This document shows, one piece after another, positions 27,196 through 36,030 of a stretch of DNA of 46,420 nucleotides. Source of the stretch: JABISG01 sp963581435 (GTDB taxonomy: Bacteria; Planctomycetota; Planctomycetia; Planctomycetales; Planctomycetaceae). Position 1 is the first letter of the stretch, and every line of letters begins with the position of its first letter. Under the pieces are notes generated by a model. The model was given only the letters and a program-made list of their open reading frames with translations, did no database searches and was not told where the DNA came from. A program made the translations under genes and the position numbers. The stretch lies in the NCBI GenBank assembly GCA_963581435.1, contig CAUZOL010000012.1:1-46420 (forward strand). Reading direction: 5' to 3'.

Positions 27196-30100
27196 ATGAA
27201 ATCGCGAGCCAGTATTTGTGTTGCACTGGCAGCCGTTATGGTCGCCGTTGGTTACGTTGCGTTCGCTGCCGACGAATCGGCCGGGAAGATCAAGCCGGTC
27301 GATTACACAACGCAAATCAAGCCGCTGCTGGTCAAGCATTGTTACGAGTGTCATACGGCCAAGAAGCCGCAGTCGGGTTTTCGACTCGACACAGCGAAAC
27401 TGGCAACCGCCGGCGGAGACCGTGGCGCGGCGATCGTTCCCGGCCAAAGCAACAAGAGCTTGCTTTATTTGACGCTAATTAGCAAAGACGACGATGACAT
27501 CTCGCGAATGCCGTTCGAGCTTCCGCCGCTCAAACCGCAAGAGATCGCCCTCATCAAACGCTGGATCGACGAAGGGGCGAAAGCGCCGAAGGACGAAGTG
27601 GCCAGCAACGAGCAGGCAAAGAGTGATCACTGGGCGTTTCAGCCCATCGGGCGACCGAAGTTGCCGACTGTGAAGAACGCCGCTTGGTCGCATCAGCCGC
27701 TCGACCGTTTCGTGCTGGCGCGATTGGAAAAGGAAGGATTATCGCCTTCTGCCGAAGCTGACCGAACCACGCTCATTCGGCGGCTCAGTCTCGATCTGCT
27801 TGGGCTGCCGCCGTCTCTCGACGAGGTCGAACAGTTTCTCGCCGACAATCAACCGGGGGCTTACGAACGACTCGTTGATCGCATGCTGGCGTCGCCGCAT
27901 TACGGCGAACGTTGGGGCAGGCATTGGCTCGACTTGGCCCGGTACGCCGACTCGAACGGCTTCACGATCGACGGCCCGCGTTCCATCTGGCAATACCGCG
28001 ACTGGGTCATCGACGCAGTCAATGACGGCAAGCCGTTCGATGAATTTACGATCGAGCAAATCGCCGGCGACCTGTTGCCCGACGCCACGCGCGACCAATT
28101 GGTCGCAACCGGCTTTCACCGTAACACCTTAATCAACCAAGAGGGCGGAACCGACCCGGAGCAGTTTCGTGTGGATGCGGTCGTCGATCGTCTCTCGACG
28201 ACCGGCTCGGTGTTCCTCGGATTAACGGTCGGCTGTGCCCGTTGCCACAACCACAAATTCGATCCGATTTCACAGCGCGAATTCTACGAGATGTATGCGT
28301 TCTTAAACGGCACGCAGGATATCAAAAGTATCCAGCCAATCATCCCGCTGCCAACGCCGACACAGGAAACGCGGCAGAAACAACTGCGGGCCGACATCGC
28401 CAGCACCGGGAAGATACTAAAGGCACACGACGCAAAGATCGCTGTGGGACAAGACAAATGGGAAACAGAAATCGCCGCGGTCGCCGCACCCAAGTGGGTG
28501 ATGCTGGACGCGGTCGAATTCAAGTCGAAGGCGAACGCGACCATCAACGAGTTCGACGACCGATCGCTGATTGTTGGGGGCAACGGCAACATCCCCGCCA
28601 ACGATACCTACACTGTGACGGTCGATGTTCCCGTCGGAAAAGTTGTGGCCGTGCGATTGGAAGTGCTGACGAATTCCGGGTTGCCGAAGAACGGCCCCGG
28701 TCTGGCCGACAATGGGAATTTCGTACTCACCGAATTTTCCGCAACCGTGACAGCAACGCAAGCAAACGGCGCAGCAACGGCGCCGTTGAAATTCTCGAAG
28801 ACGGCGGCCGATTGGTCGCAGGATGGATTCCCGGCAGCGCATGCCATCGACGACAACGCACAGACCGGCTGGGCGATTAACGTTGCCAAAGGGCAGGGCA
28901 GTGCCAACGTTGATCGCGAAGCGATTTTCGTGCTACAGCAGCCGCTCGAACAGGCGGTCGGGACCAGACTGACGTTTTCGCTGAAGCACGAAAGCAAGTC
29001 GGCGAAGTATCTCATCGGCCGGTTTCGGCTGTCGGTAACCAGCGAATTGTCGGCAGGTCATGTCGTGCCGGCCGGTGTCGCAGCGAGTGTGGCCGTCGTC
29101 TCCGACAAGCGGACCCCCGGCCAGAAAGCCGTGCTGAAGGCCGCGTACAGCGGGACCGATGAAACACGTCAACCGCTCGTCGATAAATTGAACGCGTTAA
29201 AGAAATCCGAACGCGAACTCACACAGATCATCCCGACGACGATGATTATGCGTGAGGTGAAGAAGCCGCGCGAAAGCTTCGTGATGATTCGCGGCGACTT
29301 TCTACGGAAAGGGGCCATCGTGCGGCCGAAGATTCCGGCCGTCTTGCCGCAGTTGCCGAAGAATATTAAGAACCCCGGGCGACTCGATCTGGCCCGCTGG
29401 TTGGTCTCAAAAGAGAATCCGCTGACGCCGCGCGTGACGGTCAACCGCTATTGGCAGTTGTTCTTCGGGACGGGACTGGTTGAAACCGAGAACGACTTCG
29501 GCACACAGGGAACGGCACCATCGCATCCCCAACTGCTCGACTGGCTGGCAATCGAGTTTGTCGCCTCGGGGTGGGATAACAAGGGGTTACACCGGCGGAT
29601 TGTGACGTCGGCAACGTATCGGCAGTCGTCGCGTGTCAGTCCCCAACTCTACGAGAAAGATTCGGGCAACCAACTGCTCGCACGACAATCGCGGATTCGA
29701 CTTGAAGCCGAAGCAATTCGCGATGTCTGTTTGTCGTCGAGCGGGCTGCTGTCGCAGAAGTTGGGTGGACCGGGCGTTTATCCGCCACAGCCGAAAGGCA
29801 TCAACCTGCTCACGCAGGTCTCCAAAGCGTGGCCGGAAAGCAAAGGGGACGACCGCTACCGTCGCGGAATGTATGTCTATTTCTGGCGATCAAATCCGTA
29901 TCCGTTCCTGCCGACATTCGATGCCCCGCGTGCCAACAACACCTGTACGCGTCGTGCCCGCTCCAACACGCCGCTCCAAGCACTCACACTGGCCAACGAT
30001 CATTCGTTCTTTGAATTGGCACAAGGATTGGCGACGCGCATTCTGACTGACGGCCCCAAAGACGACTCGGGACGGTTGCTGTACGCGTTCCGCGTTTGCC

Positions 30101-30306
30101 TGTCGCGAGAGCCAAGCGAACAGGAATTCGCAGTCCTCACACAATTTGTCGCGCAACAACGTAAACGATTTGAATCGGCGGACAAGGATGCCGCACAAGT
30201 GGCACCGGCGATTCGTCCAGAAGGCATCGGCGCAGCCGAAGCGGCCGCGTGGACCGCCGTGGCCCGCGTCTTTTTGAATCTGGATGAGTTCATTACACGG
30301 GAGTAG
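27196..30306 (+). CDS. Planctomycete cytochrome-type protein with DUF1549 and DUF1553 (PSD1 family)
   Basis: The 1036-residue secreted protein has a signal peptide (ending near VAFAADES), an N-terminal PSCyt1 cytochrome-like domain with a haem-type motif HCYECH (C49, C52, H53), then a DUF1549 domain (WSHQPLDRFVLARLEKEGL, HYGERWGRHWLDLARYAD and the second CxxCH in VGCARCHNHKFDPIS) and a C-terminal DUF1553 domain (VSKENPLTPRVTVNRYWQ, RRARSNTPLQALTLAND). A 300-residue insert between the two DUFs looks like a beta-rich binding domain. Such proteins are a planctomycete hallmark and are almost always followed by a DUF1501 gene, as here. They are thought to act in the periplasm in polysaccharide breakdown, but function is unproven. 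The ATG at 27196 is chosen to fit the signal peptide. It ends with TAG. Confidence 0.92.
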   Translation: MKSRASICVALAAVMVAVGYVAFAADESAGKIKPVDYTTQIKPLLVKHCYECHTAKKPQSGFRLDTAKLATAGGDRGAAIVPGQSNKSLLYLTLISKDDDDISRMPFELPPLKPQEIALIKRWIDEGAKAPKDEVASNEQAKSDHWAFQPIGRPKLPTVKNAAWSHQPLDRFVLARLEKEGLSPSAEADRTTLIRRLSLDLLGLPPSLDEVEQFLADNQPGAYERLVDRMLASPHYGERWGRHWLDLARYADSNGFTIDGPRSIWQYRDWVIDAVNDGKPFDEFTIEQIAGDLLPDATRDQLVATGFHRNTLINQEGGTDPEQFRVDAVVDRLSTTGSVFLGLTVGCARCHNHKFDPISQREFYEMYAFLNGTQDIKSIQPIIPLPTPTQETRQKQLRADIASTGKILKAHDAKIAVGQDKWETEIAAVAAPKWVMLDAVEFKSKANATINEFDDRSLIVGGNGNIPANDTYTVTVDVPVGKVVAVRLEVLTNSGLPKNGPGLADNGNFVLTEFSATVTATQANGAATAPLKFSKTAADWSQDGFPAAHAIDDNAQTGWAINVAKGQGSANVDREAIFVLQQPLEQAVGTRLTFSLKHESKSAKYLIGRFRLSVTSELSAGHVVPAGVAASVAVVSDKRTPGQKAVLKAAYSGTDETRQPLVDKLNALKKSERELTQIIPTTMIMREVKKPRESFVMIRGDFLRKGAIVRPKIPAVLPQLPKNIKNPGRLDLARWLVSKENPLTPRVTVNRYWQLFFGTGLVETENDFGTQGTAPSHPQLLDWLAIEFVASGWDNKGLHRRIVTSATYRQSSRVSPQLYEKDSGNQLLARQSRIRLEAEAIRDVCLSSSGLLSQKLGGPGVYPPQPKGINLLTQVSKAWPESKGDDRYRRGMYVYFWRSNPYPFLPTFDAPRANNTCTRRARSNTPLQALTLANDHSFFELAQGLATRILTDGPKDDSGRLLYAFRVCLSREPSEQEFAVLTQFVAQQRKRFESADKDAAQVAPAIRPEGIGAAEAAAWTAVARVFLNLDEFITRE

Positions 30307-30321
30307 ATCGATGCGTCCACT

Positions 30322-30441
30322 CGTTCCCAAGCTCCGGCTTGGGAACGCTGATCGCGCGCATCGCAGAAGAGGACTGGAAGCTTTGCTTTCGATCGAGCGA
30401 AGCAGAGCTTCGAGAAGCCGGGTACCCAAGCTGGAGCTTGG
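30322..30441. repeat. Composite interspersed palindromic repeat
   Basis: A perfect hairpin of 11-bp arms, CGTTCCCAAGC and GCTTGGGAACG (30322-30347), is followed near 30370-30410 by a second imperfect hairpin (GAAGCTTTGCTTT with a near complement AGCAGAGCTTC), and by a degenerate third one, CCCAAGCTGGAGCTTGG (30425-30441). They fill the 157-nt gap between the DUF1549/DUF1553 and DUF1501 genes. The three related palindromes look like an interspersed REP cluster and could separate the expression of the two genes. Confidence 0.65.
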
Positions 30442-30463
30442 AAACCAGTAAACAGGAACGAGA

Positions 30464-31924
30464 ATGCTGACCATGAACACCGAACAACAAGCCTTGCGTG
30501 ACATCACCCGCCGCCACTTCTTTGCCGGTTGTGGAGTCAATCTCGGTGCGCTGGGGTTGGCGTCGTTGATGAGCGATGGCCGTCTGTTGGCCGCCGACTC
30601 GAAGACGGCCGACCGGAAGACGAACCCGCTCTTTCCGCGCGACGGGCATTTCCCCGGCAAGGCCAAGCGGGTGATCTACTTGTTCATGGCGGGTGGCCCA
30701 AGCCATCTGGAGTTGTTCGATTACAAGCCCAAGCTGCAGGAGTTGGATGGGCAAGTCATTCCGCCGTCGTACGTCGAGAACAAACGGTTTGCATTTTTGA
30801 AGAAGGACGCCAAACTGCTGGGCACGCGCCGCAAGTTCAAAAAGCACGGCGAAAGCGGTGCGGAGATTTCGGAATTGCTGCCGCACATTAGCGCGCACGC
30901 CGACGACATCGCTATCGTTCGCAGTATGAAGACTGACGTGTTCAATCATGGTCCGGCGAAGATGTTCACCAACACCGGTTCGCCGCGATTCGGCCGGCCG
31001 AGCATGGGCGCATGGACCACCTACGGCATCGGTAGCGAATCACGAAATCTGCCCGGTTTTGTCGTGATGCATTCCGGTCCCCGTGGACCGCGCGGCGGGA
31101 CTCCACTTTGGGGCAGCGGCTTTTTGCCAACGACATACCAGGGAGTGCCGTTCCTGAACGGTGCTGACCCCATCTTGAATCTCTCGACGCCCAAGGGCAT
31201 CGGCCCGAAACAGCAGGGCGAATTCGTCGATGCCGTCGCACAGCTTAATACGTTACGGCTCAAGCAGGTGGGCGATGCCGAGATTTCGACGCGGATTGCC
31301 GCCTACGAAATGGCCTACCGCATGCAAACCAGCGCGCCGCAATTGATGGACCTCGCCGGCGAAACGAAAGAGACACTCGATCTTTACGGCGTTGATCCGG
31401 CCAAACCGTCGTTTGGTCGCAATTGTTTGTTGGCACGGCGTCTGGTGGAAAAGGGAACGCGGTTCGTGCAGCTGTATCACACCGATTGGGACCATCACGG
31501 CAACCCCGGTACCAATCTGGACAAGCCGCTGGAAGACCGCTGCCGCGAGACCGATCGCCCGGCAGCCGCGTTGATTAGCGATTTGAAGCGACGAGGGTTA
31601 CTGGACGACACGCTGGTGATTTGGGGCGGCGAATTCGGCCGCACCCCGCAAGGCGAGCCGCGCGACACGGCCGGCCGCGACCATCATATCGACGCCTATT
31701 CGATGTGGATGGCGGGCGGCGGAATTAAAGGAGGTACAACCGTCGGCGAAACCGATGAGTTGGGTTATTACACGGTGAAAGACCAGGTTCACGTCCACGA
31801 CTTCCAGGCCACCGTGCTGCATTTGTTGGGCCTCGACCATCTGCAGCTGACGTACCGCTTCCAGGGCCGCGATTTCCGCCTGACCGATGTGGCGGGGAAC
31901 GTTGTGAAGAAGTTGCTGGCCTGA
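30464..31924 (+). CDS. DUF1501 protein paired with the PSD1-family protein
   Basis: The 486-residue protein has a Tat-like N-terminus, ITRRHFFAGCGVNLGALGL, then the DUF1501 fold. Motifs include YLFMAGGPSHLELFDYKPKL near the start, MKTDVFNHGPA, GSPRFGRPSMGAWTTYGIG, and the C-terminal IWGGEFGRTPQGEP with GRDHH. It should be exported folded by Tat. It follows the DUF1549/DUF1553 gene, the standard planctomycete gene pair, and the two probably work together in the periplasm. GGAACGAG precedes the ATG. It shares family motifs with the DUF1501 protein at 10920 but lines up with it only loosely in the middle, so it is a different subgroup. Confidence 0.92.
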   Translation: MLTMNTEQQALRDITRRHFFAGCGVNLGALGLASLMSDGRLLAADSKTADRKTNPLFPRDGHFPGKAKRVIYLFMAGGPSHLELFDYKPKLQELDGQVIPPSYVENKRFAFLKKDAKLLGTRRKFKKHGESGAEISELLPHISAHADDIAIVRSMKTDVFNHGPAKMFTNTGSPRFGRPSMGAWTTYGIGSESRNLPGFVVMHSGPRGPRGGTPLWGSGFLPTTYQGVPFLNGADPILNLSTPKGIGPKQQGEFVDAVAQLNTLRLKQVGDAEISTRIAAYEMAYRMQTSAPQLMDLAGETKETLDLYGVDPAKPSFGRNCLLARRLVEKGTRFVQLYHTDWDHHGNPGTNLDKPLEDRCRETDRPAAALISDLKRRGLLDDTLVIWGGEFGRTPQGEPRDTAGRDHHIDAYSMWMAGGGIKGGTTVGETDELGYYTVKDQVHVHDFQATVLHLLGLDHLQLTYRFQGRDFRLTDVAGNVVKKLLA

Positions 31925-31976
31925 TTTTCGACGTCGTTTCACAACCGCAATCGGATGGCCGGGACTGGACCGAAGG

Positions 31977-32009
31977 GAAGCCCCGGTCTTGCGCGATCAC
32001 CGGGGCTTC
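31977..32009. terminator. Hairpin after the DUF1501 gene
   Basis: Eleven-bp arms, GAAGCCCCGGT and ACCGGGGCTTC, enclose an 11-nt loop, 53 nt past the DUF1501 stop. On the plus strand the stem is followed by GTAAAAACT rather than a U-run, so Rho-independent termination is uncertain, but its strength and position fit a transcript end or mRNA-stabilising stem. Confidence 0.5.
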
Positions 32010-32120
32010 GTAAAAACTCCAGCTTCGGCCACCCCGCCGATAACAAACCGGCCGAACGTCGGTCTATTCCGTAAATGTGGCGTGTGAAGTCAATAAAACA
32101 TTGTCACGAAAGGTCCGACC

Positions 32121-33185
32121 ATGCGCTGGCTCTTTTTTGCATTGCTCGTCTGCTGGACATCGTCTTTGAACGCTGCGGAAACGGTGACCATTGCCACGCT
32201 CAATTGCCAGTTCTTGTCGCCAAAGACCGTTCACGTGAAATTCGGTCTACCGTTCGATCGTCGTTCCTGGACCGAAGCACAGCTGAGAACGTGGGCGGCA
32301 GACGGCTTCCGCGAGCAGCAATATCGAAAAGCGGTCAAAGCAATCGCCGCAACAATCGAGAGGATTGACGTCGATGTGATCGTGCTGACCGAAGTCGCTC
32401 GCGTGTCTAGGGTGAATGGCATTTACGCCTCGCCAAACGACGTCACAGTCTTGCACGACGAATTGAAGAAAAACTATCCCCATCTGGCCTTCGCCGATTC
32501 GAGCGACAAGTTTACGAATCAAAATGTTGCCATTCTCTCCCGGCGACCGTTCGTCGAGGGGTCGATCTTGCCGCGTATTCCGGGCCGCGAAGGGTTTTTC
32601 GGTGAACTGGATGACGTGGAATCCGAAGACGAGACGACGGTCTCCAAAGGGATGCGGGCCGCAATCAGAATTGACGGCGAAGTCGTGTATCTTTATCCGG
32701 TGCACCTGAAGAGCGAACGCGGCGGCCACGAGAGTGACGCGAAGAGGATCGCGCAGGCATCGATCGTGCGTCGGAATTATCTCAAACAACTTGCTGAGAA
32801 CAAACATGTGATTGTGGTAGGCGACCTGAACGACCATCGTGGTCAGCCTGCGATGAGGAGAATTCGTGGTCTCGACGATTTGAACGAGGATCTCGCGCAG
32901 ACCGGCGGCCCCAGGTTTTTCAAGCGGCGCGACAGTGAGTCCAGCGACGAATTCAATCGGCGCATTCGTCAACACTGGACCTACGAATTCTCCGGACGAC
33001 GGAACCAGATCGATCACATTCTGATTTCGCAGTCGATTCGCAACCGTTGCACTCAACGTAATTATCGCAAGAAGATGCAGATTGAGTTCATCGAGGTGAC
33101 CGAGACCATCGAGGGAACAGACATTCCGGCGACCGATCATCGGGCCGTGAAACTGACGTTGGAGTTCCTGGACAAACACCTTTGA
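32121..33185 (+). CDS. Secreted endonuclease/exonuclease/phosphatase-family protein
   Basis: The 354-residue protein has a signal peptide (MRWLFFALLVCWTSSLNA) and the fold of the endonuclease/exonuclease/phosphatase (DNase I-like) superfamily. Catalytic segments are TIATLNCQF (Asn), VIVLTEVARV (Glu), LYPVHLKSER (His), VIVVGDLNDH (Asp and Asn) and the final TDHRAVKL (Asp-His). It probably cleaves phosphodiester bonds in nucleic acid or lipids outside the cytoplasm. The catalytic set appears complete. It stands alone, with a hairpin upstream and the large metallohydrolase gene 187 nt downstream. The actual substrate (DNA, RNA or a phospholipid) cannot be told. Confidence 0.82.
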   Translation: MRWLFFALLVCWTSSLNAAETVTIATLNCQFLSPKTVHVKFGLPFDRRSWTEAQLRTWAADGFREQQYRKAVKAIAATIERIDVDVIVLTEVARVSRVNGIYASPNDVTVLHDELKKNYPHLAFADSSDKFTNQNVAILSRRPFVEGSILPRIPGREGFFGELDDVESEDETTVSKGMRAAIRIDGEVVYLYPVHLKSERGGHESDAKRIAQASIVRRNYLKQLAENKHVIVVGDLNDHRGQPAMRRIRGLDDLNEDLAQTGGPRFFKRRDSESSDEFNRRIRQHWTYEFSGRRNQIDHILISQSIRNRCTQRNYRKKMQIEFIEVTETIEGTDIPATDHRAVKLTLEFLDKHL

Positions 33186-33372
33186 ACTTCAGCTGGTTAG
33201 TAATGGGGCGGTTCGCGGTGCGTCGCGGCTAAGCAACTCATCGACAAACGCCATCTTCTTCCTTGCACTCATCGCCTGACCGTTCCACAATGGGGCGTCG
33301 ACCCGGTTGTTGCGTTCTGTAACGCCGTCCTGTTGTTCGCCTCGTCATTGTTTTCATCGAGAGGAAGCAGAA

Positions 33373-35832
33373 ATGCGCGCGACTCTGTCCGTCTGCCGGC
33401 CTGGCTTGTTGTCGTCATTGCTGTTTGCGTCCACGCTGTCGTTCGCGTCGGCCGTTCATGCTGATGGGTTGCCGATTGTCACCGATGTGCAACAGCAGCC
33501 GCTGGTCGCAGCGACCGAGCGGCTCATCGAAGCGATGAACTATGTCGGTGCGCCATTCAGCCCAGCCGACTTGAAGACGTTACGGGTGGCGATGCGGAAT
33601 ACCGATGCCACCGAATCGATCACCGGCATTCAACGCATTCTTGATAAGTATTGTGTGGCGGGCGTTAAGATCAGCGCCGAAAGCCGTGTTAAAGTTGCGG
33701 AGGGGGACGCCAACAAGGAATTGGTGCAGCAGGGGTGGCGGACATTTCTGGTGAAAGTGTCGAATCAAGCGGGTATCAATCCCAAGCTGGTTGCCGTCAG
33801 CCCGAATGCGGCCCCGCAGTTTCGCCGCAGTCGTGGAGCGAAACGCCCGAAGATCGACATCTCGGCCGCCGATGTCGCGCAGCGGTTTCTGTCGATTGAA
33901 ATGTTCGACAAGCAACCGTTGAAACCGAAGCTTTCCGGTCTGGAATTGGAATACCGAATCATCCAGCTTTACAGCCGCGATGTCGGTCGCCGCGAAGCGA
34001 AGTTGGCGTTCAATGTTGGACAGGGGACGCAGGACATCGGTTTTCGTAATGCCGTGCCGGTGCTGTTCAAGTCGGTGCCGGCGGTTGAAATTTCGTTGGG
34101 CGTAAAGGACGCCGACGGCAAGCCGACAATGGCGGCGTTTGTCATTCGCGATAAGTTCGGCCGCATCTACCCCAATCCTGCGCGACGTCTCGCGCCCGAT
34201 TTCTTCTTTCACAATCAAATCTATCGGGCCGACGGCGAGTCGATCCATCTGCCGCCGGGTGAATACTCGGTGATGATCGCTCGTGGTCCCGAGTATTACG
34301 AAGAAACCACCAAACTGGTTGTCCCCCGTGGTGTCGTCAGTCATCGGGCCGAATTCCAATTGCGCCGCTGGACGCATCCGGCCAAACGCCTGTGGTTCTC
34401 CGGCGATCATCACGTGCACGCCGCCGGTTGTGCGCACTACGAAAACCCAACCGAAGGTGTCACCCCCGCCGACATGATGCGGCACATTCTGGGCGAAGAC
34501 CTCAACGTTGGCTGTGTGCTGAGTTGGGGGCCGTGCTGGTACGCGCAGAAGTCGTACTTTGAAGGAAAGACGTCGGCCCTTTCGCGGCCGAACAATCTGA
34601 TGCGGTACGACGTCGAAGTGAGCGGTTTCCCGTCAGCACACGCGGGACACCTCTGCCTGCTGCGACTGAAAGAAGACGACTTCAGCTACGCCAAGCCGAC
34701 CACGTTCAATTGGACCTACGGCGGTGAATCGGGGCGTTTCGAGGGAAAGCAGACGTCGGTTATTGGAGAATGGCCCAGTTGGACCGGACCGATTCTGGCA
34801 TGGGGCAAGAAACAGGGTGGCATCGTTGGTTACAGTCACAGTGGCTGGGGACTGCAACTGCCCGACGTCTTGCCCGGCGGCCAACGCGGGTTCGTCAACT
34901 ACCGTAATCGGCCCGCCGGCTGGAACGGCCGCGCCGCCGACAAACTGCCCGATTACGCCATGCCGCGCTTCGACGGCATCGGTGCGAACGAGTACATCGT
35001 CACCGTTGCCGACGGTGTTTGCGATTTCATTTCGGCTGTCGATACGCCGTCCATCTGGGAGTTGAACGTCTGGTATCACACGCTCAACTGCGGATACCGG
35101 GCGCGCATCAGCGGCGAGACCGATTTCCCTTGCATCTACGGCGACAAGGTCGGCCTCGGCCGGATTTACGTCAAGCTCGATCCGGGTCAACCGCTCGATT
35201 TCGACACGTGGATTCAAGGCGTGAAGAACGGTCGCAGTTACTGCGGCGACGGTCGCAGTCATATTCTCGATTTCGAAGTCAACGGCGTCGCCGTCGGCGA
35301 ACCGGGTTCCAGTAACAAGATCAGTCAGTTGAATCTGAAAAAGCCGGGCAAGGTGAAAGTTTCATTCGACGCATCGGCATTGCTGGCAAAGCAGCCGACG
35401 CCGAATACCGAGCGCATCCGCAAATCGCGGCTCGATGCGAAACCGTACTGGCATATCGAACGCTGCCGCATCGGCGAAACGCGAACGGTGCCGGTCGAGT
35501 TGATCGTCAATGGCCACGCGGTGGCGACGAAGAACATCCCTGCCGACGGCAGCGAACAGTCGCTCGAATTCAACGTCGACTTGAAGCAGTCAAGTTGGGT
35601 CGCCGTGCGAATCCTGCCTTCGGTTCATACCAACCCGGTGTTCGTCGAAGTCGCCGGCAAACCCATCCGCGCCAGCCGCAAAAGCGCCCAGTGGTGCCGC
35701 AAAGCGGTCGATGTCTGTTGGAATTCCAAGAAAGGCCAAATCCGCGTCAACGAGCAAGCCGAAGCAGCAGCGGCATACGATCGCGCACGAGAGGCTTACG
35801 ATCGGATTCTTTCTGAGAGTGATGTTGATTGA
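33373..35832 (+). CDS. Large secreted CehA/McbA-like metallohydrolase
   Basis: The 819-residue protein has a signal peptide (ending SFASAVHADG), an N-terminal helical region, a beta-rich domain, and a central domain with the HxH metal motif of the PHP-like CehA/McbA family: LWFSGDHHVHAAGCAHYENP, followed by MMRHILGEDLNVGCVLSWGP. A later GIVGYSHSGWGL supplies a further His, and the C-terminal part contains NGRSYCGDGRSHILDF, typical of this group. CehA hydrolyses carbaryl-type esters, but planctomycete relatives probably have other substrates. GAGGAAG upstream of ATG 33373 fixes the start. The last 150 residues form an extra, beta-rich domain ending in a helical tail. Family assignment is moderate, function unknown. 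Confidence 0.72.
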   Translation: MRATLSVCRPGLLSSLLFASTLSFASAVHADGLPIVTDVQQQPLVAATERLIEAMNYVGAPFSPADLKTLRVAMRNTDATESITGIQRILDKYCVAGVKISAESRVKVAEGDANKELVQQGWRTFLVKVSNQAGINPKLVAVSPNAAPQFRRSRGAKRPKIDISAADVAQRFLSIEMFDKQPLKPKLSGLELEYRIIQLYSRDVGRREAKLAFNVGQGTQDIGFRNAVPVLFKSVPAVEISLGVKDADGKPTMAAFVIRDKFGRIYPNPARRLAPDFFFHNQIYRADGESIHLPPGEYSVMIARGPEYYEETTKLVVPRGVVSHRAEFQLRRWTHPAKRLWFSGDHHVHAAGCAHYENPTEGVTPADMMRHILGEDLNVGCVLSWGPCWYAQKSYFEGKTSALSRPNNLMRYDVEVSGFPSAHAGHLCLLRLKEDDFSYAKPTTFNWTYGGESGRFEGKQTSVIGEWPSWTGPILAWGKKQGGIVGYSHSGWGLQLPDVLPGGQRGFVNYRNRPAGWNGRAADKLPDYAMPRFDGIGANEYIVTVADGVCDFISAVDTPSIWELNVWYHTLNCGYRARISGETDFPCIYGDKVGLGRIYVKLDPGQPLDFDTWIQGVKNGRSYCGDGRSHILDFEVNGVAVGEPGSSNKISQLNLKKPGKVKVSFDASALLAKQPTPNTERIRKSRLDAKPYWHIERCRIGETRTVPVELIVNGHAVATKNIPADGSEQSLEFNVDLKQSSWVAVRILPSVHTNPVFVEVAGKPIRASRKSAQWCRKAVDVCWNSKKGQIRVNEQAEAAAAYDRAREAYDRILSESDVD

Positions 35833-35844
35833 CGACAAAGATTG

Positions 35845-35990
35845 AAACGCAAAGATGCAAAGAGCCGCAGAGATGCGCAAAGAGAAGGTGATAATTGCGT
35901 GCTCCTCGTTGAGTCGCAGCAGAGTTGAGTTAGTGGAGCCTCTCATTTCATACTTTGCGAACCTTTGCGGCTCTTTGCATCTTTGCGTTT
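35845..35990. repeat. MITE-like inverted-repeat element
   Basis: The arms at 35845-35869 and 35966-35990 are perfect 25-bp reverse complements of each other, made of AAACGCAAAGATGCAAAG-type sequence, and partial pairing continues inward for about 20 more bp. The loop is about 96 nt with no gene. It sits 13 nt after the metallohydrolase stop and ends 40 nt before the AroDE-like start. Similar AAACGCAAAG repeats are widespread in bacteria. It may be a miniature mobile element and could form a strong RNA hairpin between the genes. Confidence 0.8.
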
Positions 35991-36030
35991 AAAAAACAAC
36001 TCGCAATTCTCCATTAATGTAGCCAACCCG

